Positions 17,481-25,719 of a stretch of 64,000 nt of DNA are shown here, piece after piece. The position numbers and the translations under genes were made by a program. Each line of letters opens with the position of its first letter. Position 1 is the stretch's first letter. The notes beneath the pieces were generated by a model that was not told where the DNA came from, did not search any database, and saw nothing but the letters and a program-made list of their open reading frames with translations. The DNA is from an uncultured Eubacteriales bacterium (lineage in GTDB: Bacteria; Bacillota; Clostridia; Christensenellales; Aristaeellaceae). The DNA is taken from assembly GCA_902789795.1 (NCBI GenBank), contig CADAPM010000002.1:124001-188000 (forward strand), in the 5' to 3' direction.

Positions 17481-18425
17481 TTGGATAAGATACTGACTCT
17501 GGGCCAGACTGCGCTGGAGCTCGGTTTGGTCAACTCGCTGACAGTTCTGGCATTGTTCCTGAGCTATTCGATGCTGAACGTCTGCGACCTCTCGACCGAC
17601 GGCTGCTTTACTCTCGGCTCCGCCGTCGGGGCCATCGTGGCGATCGCGGGTCATCCCTGGCTCAGCCTGCCGGCAGCGATGCTGGCGGGCGCGCTCTCGG
17701 GCTTCGTCACCGCTACTCTGCAGACCAGGATGGGCGTCCAGAGCCTGCTGGCCGGCATCGTGGTGAACACGGGCCTCTACTCCGTCAATATGGCAATCAC
17801 GGGCAACAAGCCGACCCTGACCATGAATAAGACGCCCACTGTCTTTGTATTCGCCAAGGACCTCCTCAAGGGCACGCCCCTTCAGGGCCAGCAGACCCTG
17901 CTGGTGCTCCTGATCGCCGTCGCCCTGGCTATCGTATTCCTGCGCCTGTTTCTTCGCACCAAGCTCGGCCTCGCGATCCGCGCCACCGGCAGCAACGCGG
18001 ACATGGTGCGGTCCTCCTCCATCGACCCCACTTTCACCACCACTGTCGGCCTGTGCCTGTCCAACATGCTGACGGCCCTTTCGGGCTGCCTGATGGCTCA
18101 GCAGCAGAAGAGCTATGACATCAACAAGGGCTCCGGCATGCTGACCGTGGCCCTGGCCTCCCTGCTGATCGGCGGCGTGATCTTCAACAAGGACAAGCGG
18201 ATGACCCTGCGGCTGATCGGCACCGTGATCGGCGCGTTCCTGTTCCGCCTGGTCTATACCCTGGCGCTGCGCTTCAATATGCCGGCCTTCATGCTCAAAG
18301 CCGTATCCTCGGTGATCGTGATCATCGCCCTGTCCGGCTCCTACTTCAAGGATCAGATCCCCTTCCTCATGAAACGGCTCGGACTTCGCGGGAAGGGAGG
18401 GACAAGCAATGCTCAGGCTCAATGA
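17481..18425 (+). CDS. trpY: ABC transporter permease, tryptophan type
   Basis: A 314-residue membrane protein with about eight to nine hydrophobic helices, of the branched-chain-amino-acid/ribose permease type (FYSV-like NMAITGNKPT, LGLAIRATGSNADMVRSS). The ATGSN stretch is the ATPase-contact loop of this permease family. The start is a TTG at 17481 with AAGGAG ten bases upstream; there is no near ATG, and the first residues begin the first helix, so it fits. It lies 55 bases after trpX and overlaps the ATPase gene by 17 bases. It likely forms the membrane channel of the importer. Confidence 0.9.
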   Translation: MDKILTLGQTALELGLVNSLTVLALFLSYSMLNVCDLSTDGCFTLGSAVGAIVAIAGHPWLSLPAAMLAGALSGFVTATLQTRMGVQSLLAGIVVNTGLYSVNMAITGNKPTLTMNKTPTVFVFAKDLLKGTPLQGQQTLLVLLIAVALAIVFLRLFLRTKLGLAIRATGSNADMVRSSSIDPTFTTTVGLCLSNMLTALSGCLMAQQQKSYDINKGSGMLTVALASLLIGGVIFNKDKRMTLRLIGTVIGAFLFRLVYTLALRFNMPAFMLKAVSSVIVIIALSGSYFKDQIPFLMKRLGLRGKGGTSNAQAQ

Positions 18426-19194
18426 CATCAGCAAGACCTTCTATCCCGGAACCGTCAATGCCAGCCTCGCGCTGGACGGGCTCACCCTGCACATCAAAAA
18501 GGGCGATTTCGTCAGCATCATCGGTGCGAACGGCGCGGGAAAATCGACGCTGTTCAACGCCATCTGCGGCAGCTTTTACCTGGATCGCGGCCAGGTCCTC
18601 CTGGATGGCCGGGACATCACCATGCTGCCGGAGCACCGGCGGGCTCACCAGATCGGCCGCCTGTTCCAGGATCCCATGCGCGGCACCGCTCCGGACATGA
18701 GCATCGAAGAAAACTTGGCTTTGGCAGCCGGCCTTGGCGGCTGGCTCTCCCATGTTTCCGCCCATGACCGCAAGGCCTTCCGCGACCGACTGGCCCTTCT
18801 GGATATGGGACTGGAAGACCGGATGTCCCAGCCGGTCGGGCTGCTCTCGGGCGGCCAACGCCAGGCATTGACGCTGCTGATGGCCACCTATCAGACGCCG
18901 AAGCTGCTGCTCTTGGATGAGCACACCGCAGCCCTGGATCCCGGCACCGCCGAAAAGGTGCTGAACCTGACAAAGGATATCGTTGAGAAAAACGATCTGA
19001 CCTGTCTGATGATCACCCACAATATGCAGTCCGCCCTGGATCTGGGTAACCGGACCCTGATGATGGATCGCGGCAAGGTCATTTACGACGTGAGCGGCGA
19101 AGAACGGGCCAAGCTGACCGTCAGCGATCTGACTGAGAAATTCCATGAAAGATCCGGCCGCGCACTGAACAACGACCGGATGCTGCTGGGATAA
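18409..19194 (+). CDS. trpZ: ABC transporter ATP-binding protein, tryptophan type
   Basis: A 261-residue ATPase that powers the importer. The Walker A motif is GANGAGKS (residues 39-46), the signature is LSGGQRQAL, Walker B is LLLLDEHTAALDP, and the H-loop is in MITHNMQ. All catalytic residues are present. The start at 18409 overlaps the permease end by 17 bases. A strong terminator 30 bases after the stop ends the operon, which therefore contains only these three genes. Confidence 0.94.
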   Translation: MLRLNDISKTFYPGTVNASLALDGLTLHIKKGDFVSIIGANGAGKSTLFNAICGSFYLDRGQVLLDGRDITMLPEHRRAHQIGRLFQDPMRGTAPDMSIEENLALAAGLGGWLSHVSAHDRKAFRDRLALLDMGLEDRMSQPVGLLSGGQRQALTLLMATYQTPKLLLLDEHTAALDPGTAEKVLNLTKDIVEKNDLTCLMITHNMQSALDLGNRTLMMDRGKVIYDVSGEERAKLTVSDLTEKFHERSGRALNNDRMLLG

Positions 19195-19225
19195 CAGTAT
19201 TCGGCAAAACAACAGTTACGCCAAA

Positions 19226-19259
19226 GGGAGGCGCTTCGCAAGGAAGGCGCCTCCTTTTT
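19226..19259 (+). terminator. Terminator of the trpXYZ-like operon
   Basis: GGAGGCGCTTC pairs with GAAGGCGCCTCC (one bulged G) around a 5-base loop and is followed by TTTTT. Confidence 0.88.
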
Positions 19260-19290
19260 GCGTTGATTTGCGGGCTCATTATTGTTTCTG

Positions 19291-19319
19291 TTGACAAAAT
19301 GAAGAAACAGATATATTAT
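19291..19319 (+). promoter_or_regulatory. Promoter of the TetR-CPBP operon
   Basis: Perfect TTGACA (19291-19296), 17-base spacer, TATTAT (19314-19319, 5 of 6). Transcription should begin near 19326, at the edge of the palindromic sites, so repressor binding there would block it. Confidence 0.82.
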
Positions 19320-19326
19320 AAGCTCC

Positions 19327-19350
19327 GTTATATAACTATTGTTATATTAC
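19327..19350. promoter_or_regulatory. Two tandem palindromic sites, likely TetR operator
   Basis: GTTATATAAC (19327-19336) is a perfect 10-base palindrome. It is repeated after 4 bases as GTTATATTAC (19341-19350, one mismatch). The repeats sit between the -10 box and the start of the TetR gene, the usual place for an autoregulatory operator. Binding by the neighbouring regulator is inferred. Confidence 0.6.
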
Positions 19351-19368
19351 AGAAGGGAGGAAATGTGC

Positions 19369-19956
19369 ATGCCGCCCAAAACAAAGATCACGAAAGACAT
19401 GATCATCAACGCGGCTATTGAGATCACAAAACAAAGCGGATATGAGAGCATTAATGCCAGAGCGGTCTCCGAGCGGCTGAACTGTTCCACGCAGCCGGTC
19501 ATGTATCAGTTTTCGACAATCGACGCCATGAAACGGGCCGTTTACGCACAGGTGGATCAACTGCATACAGAATATCTGATGACGATCATACCGGAACAGG
19601 ATCCGGTGCTTGGGATCGGCCTCAACTATATCCGTTTCGCCGTCGAGGAACCGCAGCTGTTCCGCTTTCTGTTTCAGTCCGGATACGCTAAGGAGCACAG
19701 CCTGCTGGAGATGATCGATTCGGAAGAGCTGATCCCGGTTCTGGCCGCCATGCAGGAAGGCAGCGGACTGAGCATGGAAAAAACCAAGCAGATATTTCTG
19801 ACTGTGGCGCTGTTTGCACACGGCTATGCCAGCATCATCGCCAACAATGGTCTGGAATATAATGAAAAACTGGTCGCGGAGCACCTGGAACGGGCATGGA
19901 ACGGCGCTTTTCTCGCGGCTGTGCAGGAGGAGAAAGAACATGAAAAAACTGTATGA
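19369..19956 (+). CDS. TetR-family transcriptional regulator
   Basis: A 195-residue regulator with an N-terminal TetR helix-turn-helix (residues about 5-50: MIINAAIEITKQSGYESIN... then VMYQFSTIDAMKRAVY). The C-terminal part is helical and holds the ligand pocket and dimer face. I start at the ATG at 19369, with AGGGAGG 8 bases upstream; ATG 19363 is only 2 bases from that site and a TTG at 19339 lies inside the operator repeat. It overlaps the protease gene by 17 bases, so the two are one unit. The ligand is unknown; local repression of this operon is the simplest model. Confidence 0.9.
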   Translation: MPPKTKITKDMIINAAIEITKQSGYESINARAVSERLNCSTQPVMYQFSTIDAMKRAVYAQVDQLHTEYLMTIIPEQDPVLGIGLNYIRFAVEEPQLFRFLFQSGYAKEHSLLEMIDSEELIPVLAAMQEGSGLSMEKTKQIFLTVALFAHGYASIIANNGLEYNEKLVAEHLERAWNGAFLAAVQEEKEHEKTV

Positions 19957-20695
19957 AAAAAGCGAGATCACCTTTGCGATCCTATGGATCCTGATCTACA
20001 CCGTGGGCATCGGGACACTGAAAAGCAACTTTGGGTTTGATTCGCTGTGGCAGATGCTTGGCCTGATTGCGATCTCAGTGGCTTTGTTCCTGTTCGTGAA
20101 CGGGAATGGCCTCATGGAGAAGTACGGCCTCACCGGATGGGCGAAGAACAGCAAAGCCATGCTTTGGTTCATCCCACTGTGGATCATCTCCTGTCTGAAT
20201 CTCTTCGGCGGGTTCCGCCCCGATTATCCGATGCCGGGATTGATCTATGCCGCCGTTTCCATGGCTCTGGTCGGATTTGTGGAGGAACTGATCTTCCGGG
20301 GCTTCCTGTTCAAAGCGATGCTGAAGGATGGAAACGTCAAAACGGCTGTCATTGTCTCCTCCGTCACCTTCGGGCTCGGACATATCATGAATCTGTTGAC
20401 CGGGCAGGATCTGATCGAGACACTCAGCCAAGTGGTTTTCGCGGTGGCTGTCGGTTTTGTCTTTACGTATGTGTTTTATAAGAGCGGGAGCCTTTGGCCC
20501 GGGATCCTGGCGCACAGCCTCATCGACGTAACCTCTGTATTCGCGTCCAACGAAGGTTCTCAGCTTCTGAATGTGATCGTGCATATCGGGTTCATCGTCA
20601 TAGCTGCAGCCTACTGCCTGTACCTGGCAAAGCGGGTAGAGACGCCTGCGATCAATCGGGAAGGCAAGGGGTCCTCACCTGATCCGCAGAAATAA
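19940..20695 (+). CDS. CPBP-family intramembrane metalloprotease
   Basis: A 251-residue membrane protein with six to eight spans of the Abi/CAAX-protease and bacteriocin-processing family. Motif 1 is EELIFR (Glu115, Glu116, Arg120), motif 2 is FGLGH (Phe144, His148) and a further conserved His lies in LAHSLID (His192). All residues expected in the metal site are present, so it should be active. The ATG at 19940 has AGGAGG 9 bases upstream inside the regulator gene. Such proteases give self-immunity to peptides or mature signals; no peptide gene is visible nearby, so its substrate is open. Confidence 0.9.
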   Translation: MKKLYEKSEITFAILWILIYTVGIGTLKSNFGFDSLWQMLGLIAISVALFLFVNGNGLMEKYGLTGWAKNSKAMLWFIPLWIISCLNLFGGFRPDYPMPGLIYAAVSMALVGFVEELIFRGFLFKAMLKDGNVKTAVIVSSVTFGLGHIMNLLTGQDLIETLSQVVFAVAVGFVFTYVFYKSGSLWPGILAHSLIDVTSVFASNEGSQLLNVIVHIGFIVIAAAYCLYLAKRVETPAINREGKGSSPDPQK

Positions 20696-20714
20696 TGAAT
20701 CAAATACACACGAA

Positions 20715-20750
20715 TGGGGCGCCTTCCTTGCGGAGGGTGCCCCAATTTTT
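20715..20750 (+). terminator. Terminator of the TetR-CPBP operon
   Basis: TGGGGCGCC pairs with GGTGCCCCA (one G-T pair), with CCTTCC/GGAGGG-type pairing extending inward over a 4-base loop, and is followed by ATTTTT. Confidence 0.82.
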
Positions 20751-20764
20751 GACCATTTTTAGGA

Positions 20765-21436
20765 TCATAGCGTGAGCTCGCGTTCCACATACGGCAGGAT
20801 GGCGATCTCCAGGTTGCCGTTGCGGATGCGAAGGTCGTCGATGAGGGCCTTTTCCTGCGCCGGGTCCTTCATCATGATTCTGAAGGTGAGCAGGAACATC
20901 GCACCCATGCCGGTGGTCTTGACGCCGATGGCTTCCGCCTTGGACAGGTAGCGGTCAAAGATATCATCAAAGACTCGCGCATAATCCAGGGTCTCGGGGA
21001 TCGTGATCTTCAGCATCTTTTCCTGCTGAACCACTTTGTGCTCAAAGAGATTAACGGAATTTAAAGCGACGAACAGGAGCCCCAGCACCAGCAAAGCCAG
21101 CACGCCATAGCCGATATAGCCCATACCGAAGGGCACGCCGGCCGCCATGGCGATCAGGACGCCCGCGATCTCATCGGCGGATCCCGGCGCGGAGCGGAAA
21201 CGCGTCAGGCCGAAAACGCCTCCGAACGCAACGCCCGCCCCGATGCTCCCGCTGATGAAAGTGATGACCATGCCCACGATAAAGGGCATCAAAGAGATGA
21301 CCGTGAAGTAGCGTTTGGAAGCTTTGACCCTAAAGGATATGAGCCAGCTGAAAACAACACCGGAGATCAGCGCGGCCACTGCCATCAGCAAAAACTGGCC
21401 GCCCGTTACATTGGCTGAATAGATCGTATTAAACAT
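20765..21436 (-). CDS. DUF4956 membrane protein (partner of the VTC protein)
   Basis: A 223-residue protein with about four membrane helices in its first 130 residues (for example LLMAVAALISGVVFSWLI and GVLALLVLGLLFVALN), then a soluble C-terminal domain (KITIPETLDYARVFDDIFD...). It matches the DUF4956 family, which is found again and again next to VTC-domain polyphosphate polymerases. It may form the membrane part of a complex that makes or exports polyphosphate, but no biochemical role is established to my knowledge. It starts 17 bases after the VTC gene with GAGGGGG in front, so they are co-transcribed. Confidence 0.88.
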   Translation of the reverse strand: MFNTIYSANVTGGQFLLMAVAALISGVVFSWLISFRVKASKRYFTVISLMPFIVGMVITFISGSIGAGVAFGGVFGLTRFRSAPGSADEIAGVLIAMAAGVPFGMGYIGYGVLALLVLGLLFVALNSVNLFEHKVVQQEKMLKITIPETLDYARVFDDIFDRYLSKAEAIGVKTTGMGAMFLLTFRIMMKDPAQEKALIDDLRIRNGNLEIAILPYVERELTL

Positions 21437-21452
21437 CGTATGTTCCCCCTCT

Positions 21453-22157
21453 TTATCTCTTCATTGCGCCGTACTTCAGCTGGCGCTTGTAGGCTTCTCC
21501 GTATTTGGAGAAGTTGTTTTTGTATACCCTGTACTCCGCCAGCGCCGCGCTCAGCCACAGGGGCAGGGCGTTCTGCACCTTCACTTCCAGGATGGTGTGC
21601 CCTTCGGGCAGCAGCAGCTGTCCCTCCATTGAGGTCGTCAGGTTCAACTCTTCCATCCTGTACCGCGGATTAAAGTCGATGGTGAGCCGCAGGTCTCCGT
21701 TCGGTTCATAATAGGCTTCGCGGTCATAGATGATCAGACAGGCCGGATCCAGTTCTGTATAGTAGTCGCGGAAGTACGTAATCTCGCGGTCGATCTGCCC
21801 GCCGGAAATGCTCGAGTGCTGGGCGAAGAACTGATCCACCTGACTGAGGGTCGTCTGCACCCGGCGCTTATACACCAGACCATAGGCTTTGCGCTTGAGC
21901 TCCAGGTAGACCGGGGAATCCTGGGTTGCGAGCCCGTAGGACCTGAGGCGCATTTTCTCCTTAAAGGGCGGCTTTTCCAGGGATTGGCGGATCAGGCGAT
22001 GATCCGGTGTATCATAATACAATGAAGCGATACTGGTCCGACCGTACTGATCCAGCTGCATATGCCCATTAAGACGCCCGATCAGCAGTTCCGTCTGTTC
22101 GGCAGTCAACAGGTACTTCAGCTCGTACCGCTGCATGACAGTGATCAATTCACTCAT
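21453..22157 (-). CDS. VTC-domain polyphosphate polymerase
   Basis: A 234-residue protein made almost entirely of one VTC domain, the catalytic tunnel fold of the yeast vacuolar transporter chaperone complex, which makes polyphosphate from ATP. The signature basic residues are in place: RYELKYLL at the start, RLRSYG, LELKRK, DFNPRYR, ILEVKVQ and FSKYGEAYKR near the end. It has no membrane anchor of its own, so the DUF4956 partner probably tethers it. It starts at an ATG behind AAGGAGGG. The divergent two-component system is the likely controller. Confidence 0.9.
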   Translation of the reverse strand: MSELITVMQRYELKYLLTAEQTELLIGRLNGHMQLDQYGRTSIASLYYDTPDHRLIRQSLEKPPFKEKMRLRSYGLATQDSPVYLELKRKAYGLVYKRRVQTTLSQVDQFFAQHSSISGGQIDREITYFRDYYTELDPACLIIYDREAYYEPNGDLRLTIDFNPRYRMEELNLTTSMEGQLLLPEGHTILEVKVQNALPLWLSAALAEYRVYKNNFSKYGEAYKRQLKYGAMKR

Positions 22158-22231
22158 GGTCTTCCCTCCTTACATGCGATCCGGCGTACCGGGCCGGGCC
22201 CTTGCCGCCCGACAGCGATAATGTAAGGCGC

Positions 22232-22271
22232 TTTTCTTAAAGAAAACTTGAAACTTTCAATTTTCTTTTAA
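22232..22271. repeat. Overlapping inverted repeats between VTC pair and two-component system
   Basis: TTTTCTTAAAGAAAA (22232-22246) is a perfect palindrome around one A. Overlapping it, AAAGAAAA-C-TTGAAA (22239-22253) is the reverse complement of TTTCAATTTTCTTT (22255-22268), with one bulged C and one central C. The half-site TTTTCTT/AAGAAAA therefore occurs three times in 36 bases. The stretch is far more AT-rich than its surroundings and could be an operator cluster for the response regulator. Confidence 0.6.
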
Positions 22272-22305
22272 ACTTTTATCCTTATGCTCTTCGTGTCGTT
22301 TCCAC

Positions 22306-22334
22306 TTGCCTTTTTACCGGGTGGGTGTTAGTAT
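22306..22334 (+). promoter_or_regulatory. Possible promoter of the two-component system
   Basis: TTGCCT (22306-22311), 17 bases, TAGTAT (22329-22334); both boxes match consensus at 4 of 6 positions. The predicted start site is about 28 bases before the ATG. Confidence 0.5.
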
Positions 22335-22368
22335 GAAAGAACCTTCAACCTGAACGGAGGGAATGAAC

Positions 22369-23052
22369 ATGCGGGTATTACTGATCGAAGACGAGAAAGC
22401 CCTTTCAGCCGCGATCTGCAAGGTATTAAAGTCCGAACAGATCGTCGTGGACGCAGCCTTTGACGGAGAAGAGGGCCTGGATGACGCGCTCACGGGCATC
22501 TATGACGCCATCATACTGGATGTGATGCTCCCGAAGCTGGACGGTTTTTCGGTGCTCCGGGAACTCCGGGAGAACGGGTCGGCGGTGCCGATCCTGATGC
22601 TGACGGCCCGGGCCGAGCTGGAAGACCGCCTGCGCGGCCTGCGGGGCGGCGCGGACTATTACCTGCCCAAGCCCTTCCAGATGGAAGAGCTGATCGCCTG
22701 CCTGCGGGTCATCACCCGCAGGAAAGCGGAAACGCCGGTGATGGCGCTGCAGTTCGGGGATACCGAACTTTCGGAGAGCGGCGCATCCCTGATCAACAGC
22801 AAGACGGGCACTTCCATCAAGCTCGGCGCGAAGGAATACCAGCTGATGGAGCTGTTTATGCGCCATCCGCGCCAGATCCTCAAGCGGGAGCAGATCATCG
22901 AACACGTATGGGGCTTTGAGAGCGACGCGGAATACAATTCCATCGAGGTCTATATCAGCTTCCTCAGGAAAAAGCTGGCCTTCATTGAGTCCAGCTTGAA
23001 GATCCGCGCTACCCGCGGCATCGGGTATTCTCTGGAGGAAGAAGTATGCTGA
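22369..23052 (+). CDS. OmpR/PhoB-family response regulator
   Basis: A 227-residue regulator. The receiver domain has the acidic pair Glu7-Asp8 (LLIEDE), the phosphate acceptor Asp51 in ILDVMLP, Thr in MLTAR and Lys in LPKPF. A winged-helix DNA-binding domain (about 130-225) ends in the usual TRGIGYSL. The start is the ATG at 22369, 8 bases after CGGAGG; the ATG two codons earlier is too close to it. It overlaps the kinase gene by 7 bases. Given its position it may control the divergent VTC-DUF4956 pair and itself. Confidence 0.95.
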   Translation: MRVLLIEDEKALSAAICKVLKSEQIVVDAAFDGEEGLDDALTGIYDAIILDVMLPKLDGFSVLRELRENGSAVPILMLTARAELEDRLRGLRGGADYYLPKPFQMEELIACLRVITRRKAETPVMALQFGDTELSESGASLINSKTGTSIKLGAKEYQLMELFMRHPRQILKREQIIEHVWGFESDAEYNSIEVYISFLRKKLAFIESSLKIRATRGIGYSLEEEVC

Positions 23053-24341
23053 AAAGCCTGCGTATCCGTCTGATCCTGCTGGTGATCCTGCTGTTGTTCA
23101 CGATCTCTGTCGGGATCGTATTCGCCATCAACCTGATGAACGAGCGCCAGATCACTTCGGACGCCTATGACTCCCTGATGCTGCTGGCCCGGAACGACGG
23201 GAAGCGTCCGCCCTTCATGCGCTTTGACGGCAGTTCCTCTGATCCATCGAACCAATCCGCATCGGAAGAAAGCCGCAGGCATCAGAACGATGGCGAAAGG
23301 CCCTTCAGGTCATTCTGGTCCAATCGATCCGAACTGCAGGCCAATCTCGGCAACTATGCGATCATTTCCCTCGGCGAGGATGATTCCATCGCTTCCGTAT
23401 CCACCGAGCGTGAGGACGTGTTTACCGAGGAGGAGCTGGATGGCCTGGTCAAAGATATCCTGCTGCAGGGCAATGAACGCGGCCAGGTCGGGCGGCAGTA
23501 TTATACCCTCAACACAAAGCCGGATGGCACGCGGCAGCTGATCATCCTGGACAACCGCCTTGCCGGAGAGAACGCGAGGCAGGTCCTCATCGCTACGATC
23601 ATCGTCGCCGCCTGCACCTGGATCCTTCTGAGTATCGGCGCAGTGGTGCTGATCACCCGGATGCTTAGGCCCGTGGAAGAGGCCTTCATCAAGCAGCGGC
23701 AGTTCGTCAGCGACGCGAGCCACGAGCTGAAAACCCCGCTGGCTGTTATTTCGGCCAACGCCCAGGCGATGATCCGCGAACAGGGTCACAACGAACAGAC
23801 TGACTATATCCTGTCTGAGGTCAACCGCGCGGATTCCCTGGTCAAGAACCTGCTGTCCTTAGCCAGGCTCGATCAGTCCGCGCCCCAGACCGGCTTCACG
23901 GATTTTGACCTCAGCCAGGCGCTTTTGAGCGTTGCGCTGCCCTTTGAAAGCACGGTGTTTGAAGCAGGGCGCACCCTGGAAACGGATATCCCCGAGCACG
24001 TCATGTATCACGGGCAGGAGGAGATGATCAAGCAGCTCACGGTCATCCTGCTCAGCAACGCGCTCAAGTATTCCGACCAAAACGGACAGATCCGCCTGAG
24101 GCTGGAAGTCCATGCCAACAGGCGGATCCTGACGGTAGTCAATACAGGTGAGGGCATCGCGCCCGAAAACCGCGACCGCGTATTCGATCGGTTCTGGCGC
24201 GAGGACAGCTCGCACAGCAGCGCCATATCCGGCCACGGGCTCGGTCTGTCGATTGCCAAGAGCATCGTCGATCTGCACAAGGGCCGCATTACGGTCGGGG
24301 GCGAATGGCATAAGAACGCCGTATTCACCGTTACTCTGTAG
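23046..24341 (+). CDS. Sensor histidine kinase
   Basis: A 431-residue membrane kinase that should phosphorylate the adjacent regulator. Two membrane helices (about 8-30 and 180-203) enclose an external sensor of about 150 residues that is rich in Ser, Asp and Arg at its start (SSDPSNQSASEESRRHQ). The phosphorylated histidine is His226 in SDASHELKTPL. The ATPase domain shows LLSNALKYS (N box), DRVFDRFWRED (F box) and GHGLGLSIAKSI (G2 box). No HAMP domain is obvious after the second helix. The signal sensed cannot be deduced; a phosphate- or stress-linked cue would fit the polyphosphate genes. Confidence 0.95.
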   Translation: MLKSLRIRLILLVILLLFTISVGIVFAINLMNERQITSDAYDSLMLLARNDGKRPPFMRFDGSSSDPSNQSASEESRRHQNDGERPFRSFWSNRSELQANLGNYAIISLGEDDSIASVSTEREDVFTEEELDGLVKDILLQGNERGQVGRQYYTLNTKPDGTRQLIILDNRLAGENARQVLIATIIVAACTWILLSIGAVVLITRMLRPVEEAFIKQRQFVSDASHELKTPLAVISANAQAMIREQGHNEQTDYILSEVNRADSLVKNLLSLARLDQSAPQTGFTDFDLSQALLSVALPFESTVFEAGRTLETDIPEHVMYHGQEEMIKQLTVILLSNALKYSDQNGQIRLRLEVHANRRILTVVNTGEGIAPENRDRVFDRFWREDSSHSSAISGHGLGLSIAKSIVDLHKGRITVGGEWHKNAVFTVTL

Positions 24342-24418
24342 TGGACCGCTCTTTTCTCAAAAGCTCCTGCTCCCGGGAACGGGAATAGGTCTTTGCACTC
24401 TTCACGACACGCGTGACA

Positions 24419-24467
24419 GGGCGTATCTCTCCCCAGTCCTTGCGGGACCGGAGATGATACGCCCTTT
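24419..24467 (+). terminator. Terminator of the two-component operon
   Basis: GGGCGTATC (24419-24427) pairs with GATACGCCC (24456-24464); the arm is extended inside by CTCC/GGAG and GTCC/GGAC around a TTGC-type loop. The tail TTTGCGCTTTC is only moderately T-rich. Bases 24342-24513 hold nothing else that I can see. Confidence 0.65.
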
Positions 24468-24513
24468 GCGCTTTCTTGGATTGTTTTTTCAGAGGTACGA
24501 ATTTCATTTGATA

Positions 24514-25551
24514 TCAGTCAGCGATGGCGTCCGCCGGCACGAAGCCGCGCACCCGCAGACCATCGGCTTTATATTCGACATAGGCGTAGCTGTGCGCGCT
24601 GTCCGACCAGGCGAGGAAATTGACTTCCGCATCCTTGGCAACGTTTACGAGCAGCTCCGCATCTTCATTTGGAGCGGTCCTTAGCTCCGCGGAACCTGAG
24701 AGCACGGAAGGCACGCAGTCAAAGGAAATATCCTTGATCCTCGACCGTTCCGGCACCACCACGGCGGGCATATAGCCGTAAAAGTCCCCCGACTCAGCCA
24801 TGACGCGGACAAAGGCCCAGCCGTCTTCAAGCCCGAGCACCTGACATTTTTCCGTGGGCCGGATATGTGCGCCGCCCTCGTCCGCGCGCAGGTAGTTTTC
24901 ACCGGGGCCGGAGAACACGCCGTAATTGCCGCCCGGCACCTTGGTCGCCTGGGACTTGAGCACCGTCTTGCGCTCTTTGCCCGTCGCTTTCAGCTCCGCG
25001 GCAGGCTTGACCAGGGGATCCTTGCTCACCATATCGGCGTACAGGAAGCCCCAGGCGAGCTTCTTTTCGATCTTGAACTCGCAGTAGGCCCACTTGTCAT
25101 ACCAGCACAGCACGTTGATAGTGGCGCCTTTCTTGACCTCGATATTGCGCATGCTGACCTTGACCGGATCGTAGGTCGCGGCGCATTCATCCACCGTCGT
25201 GCGCAGCACCATATCAAAGCGCAGCTCACCCACGGTGTCAGAGGTGCTCAGCACGGTCCGCTTGTCATCCTCAGGCGCAGGGATCGGTACCCAGCCCACG
25301 CGGAACTTGTCCGTAGAGTAGCCGTAGCCGATCATCAGGCAGCCGTCCAGCGTCCCGTACAGGCGGGCCTTGTTGGTGATGCCGATGGCCGCGCTGCCGT
25401 TCCGGTAATAATCCTCGCCGGGGCCCTGATAGACCAGCATGCGTTCACCGAAAGTGAACACCGAATAATCCTTCAGCGAGAACTCCGATGCCTGGGCGGT
25501 CATCCCGCCGAAAAGAACGATAAGCAGCAAAGCTGCGATCAAGCGTTTCAT
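24514..25551 (-). CDS. Exported protein with SH3-like repeats
   Basis: A 345-residue secreted protein. The signal peptide is MKRLIAALLLIVLFGGMTAQASE (cleavage-like AQA-S near residue 20). The rest appears to hold four degenerate bacterial SH3-type segments, each with a Gly/Asn-rich turn followed by a W-hydrophobic pair (for example RVGWVPI, WAYCEF, GWAFVRV, VRGFVPADAI). The phrase GVFSGPGENYLRADEG resembles the start of SH3b repeats that bind cell-wall peptides or glycans. No enzyme domain is present. The start at 25551 has GAGAGGAG in front; a frame open further upstream has no site. A wall-binding or sensing role is inferred. Confidence 0.78.
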   Translation of the reverse strand: MKRLIAALLLIVLFGGMTAQASEFSLKDYSVFTFGERMLVYQGPGEDYYRNGSAAIGITNKARLYGTLDGCLMIGYGYSTDKFRVGWVPIPAPEDDKRTVLSTSDTVGELRFDMVLRTTVDECAATYDPVKVSMRNIEVKKGATINVLCWYDKWAYCEFKIEKKLAWGFLYADMVSKDPLVKPAAELKATGKERKTVLKSQATKVPGGNYGVFSGPGENYLRADEGGAHIRPTEKCQVLGLEDGWAFVRVMAESGDFYGYMPAVVVPERSRIKDISFDCVPSVLSGSAELRTAPNEDAELLVNVAKDAEVNFLAWSDSAHSYAYVEYKADGLRVRGFVPADAIAD

Positions 25552-25634
25552 ACCCGTCTCCTCTCTATCCATCCCGGGGCAGTCAATGGCTGACAGATGC
25601 CAATCTTCAGTCAACTGACCCCTTGCATCAATGT

Positions 25635-25663
25635 AGTATAACCGATTTTCTTCCTTTTATCAA
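25635..25663 (-). promoter_or_regulatory. Promoter of the SH3-repeat protein
   Basis: Read on the minus strand: TTGATA, exactly 17 bases, TATACT (25635-25640). Transcription starts near 25628, giving a leader of about 75 bases. Confidence 0.7.
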
Positions 25664-25719
25664 TACTCGAATGGGCTTTTACAAATGGGAGAACCGTCAG
25701 GCGCTCTCCAACAATTCCC

